This document shows, piece by piece, positions 5,040 through 5,064 of a stretch of DNA of 5,064 nucleotides. Position numbers and translations under genes: made by a program. Position 1 is the first letter of the stretch. Each line of letters starts with the position of its first letter. The stretch comes from Clostridia bacterium (GTDB taxonomy: Bacteria; Bacillota; Clostridia; Saccharofermentanales; Saccharofermentanaceae): the NCBI GenBank assembly GCA_017881645.1, contig JADGQQ010000084.1, forward strand, positions 1 through 5,064, written 5' to 3'. Under the pieces are notes generated by a model. That model had not been told where the DNA came from. It saw nothing but the letters and a program-made list of their open reading frames with translations, and did not search any database.

Positions 5040-5064
5040 CCGGCAGCGATCTATCTTCCCGGGC
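5040..5064 (-). rRNA. rrf: 5S ribosomal RNA, 3' end only (cut by window edge)
   Basis: The last 25 bases read on the minus strand contain GGGAAGATAGATCGCTGCCGG, close to the conserved 5S 3' end (GGGAGAGTAGGTCGCTGCCAGG in related bacteria). The placement directly before tRNA-Asn and a terminator is typical of the end of a bacterial rRNA operon. The exact mature end (about 5040) is estimated. Confidence 0.8.

Overview
The window looks like housekeeping chromosomal DNA from a Gram-positive anaerobe, probably of the Bacillota (Clostridia-like). The evidence is a QueT-type ECF substrate-binding component, strong AGGAGG ribosome-binding sites, an Mrp ATPase with an N-terminal cysteine cluster, a Clostridia-like RsmC-type methyltransferase, and a 5S rRNA followed directly by tRNA-Asn. 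Genus cannot be assigned from the sequence alone. No mobile element, CRISPR array or phage gene was seen.

Layout, left to right. Positions 1-527 (+) hold the 3' part of ispD (MEP pathway), cut by the window edge. Almost everything else is on the minus strand. A probable operon is read right to left from 2502 to 463: an Mrp/NBP35-type Fe-S carrier ATPase, a small lipoprotein with a thioredoxin-like fold but no CxxC, and a divergent IspF-like protein. The last gene runs tail-to-tail into ispD and overlaps it by 65 bases. A strong inverted repeat inside ispD, just beyond the ispF-like stop, looks like the terminator of this operon. A second minus-strand operon (3779 to 2607) carries queT and an RsmC-like rRNA methyltransferase. 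It ends in a clear terminator at 2569-2598 and is preceded by a good promoter and a roughly 100-base leader that may hold a preQ1-type riboswitch. Next comes a gene (4747 to 3971) for an unrecognised membrane protein made of two copies of a zinc-ribbon plus two-helix module. At the right edge are tRNA-Asn with its terminator and the last 25 bases of 5S rRNA, which is the end of an rRNA operon.

Functional links: IspD and IspF act in the same isoprenoid pathway, and the pathway's later enzymes IspG and IspH are Fe-S proteins, so an Fe-S carrier beside an ispF-like gene makes sense. QueT (queuosine precursor uptake) and RsmC (16S rRNA methylation) both serve RNA modification.

No clearly new multi-gene system is visible. 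The observations most worth following are the IspF-like protein with altered active-site residues, the duplicated zinc-ribbon membrane protein, the queT leader, and the terminator-like repeat embedded in ispD.
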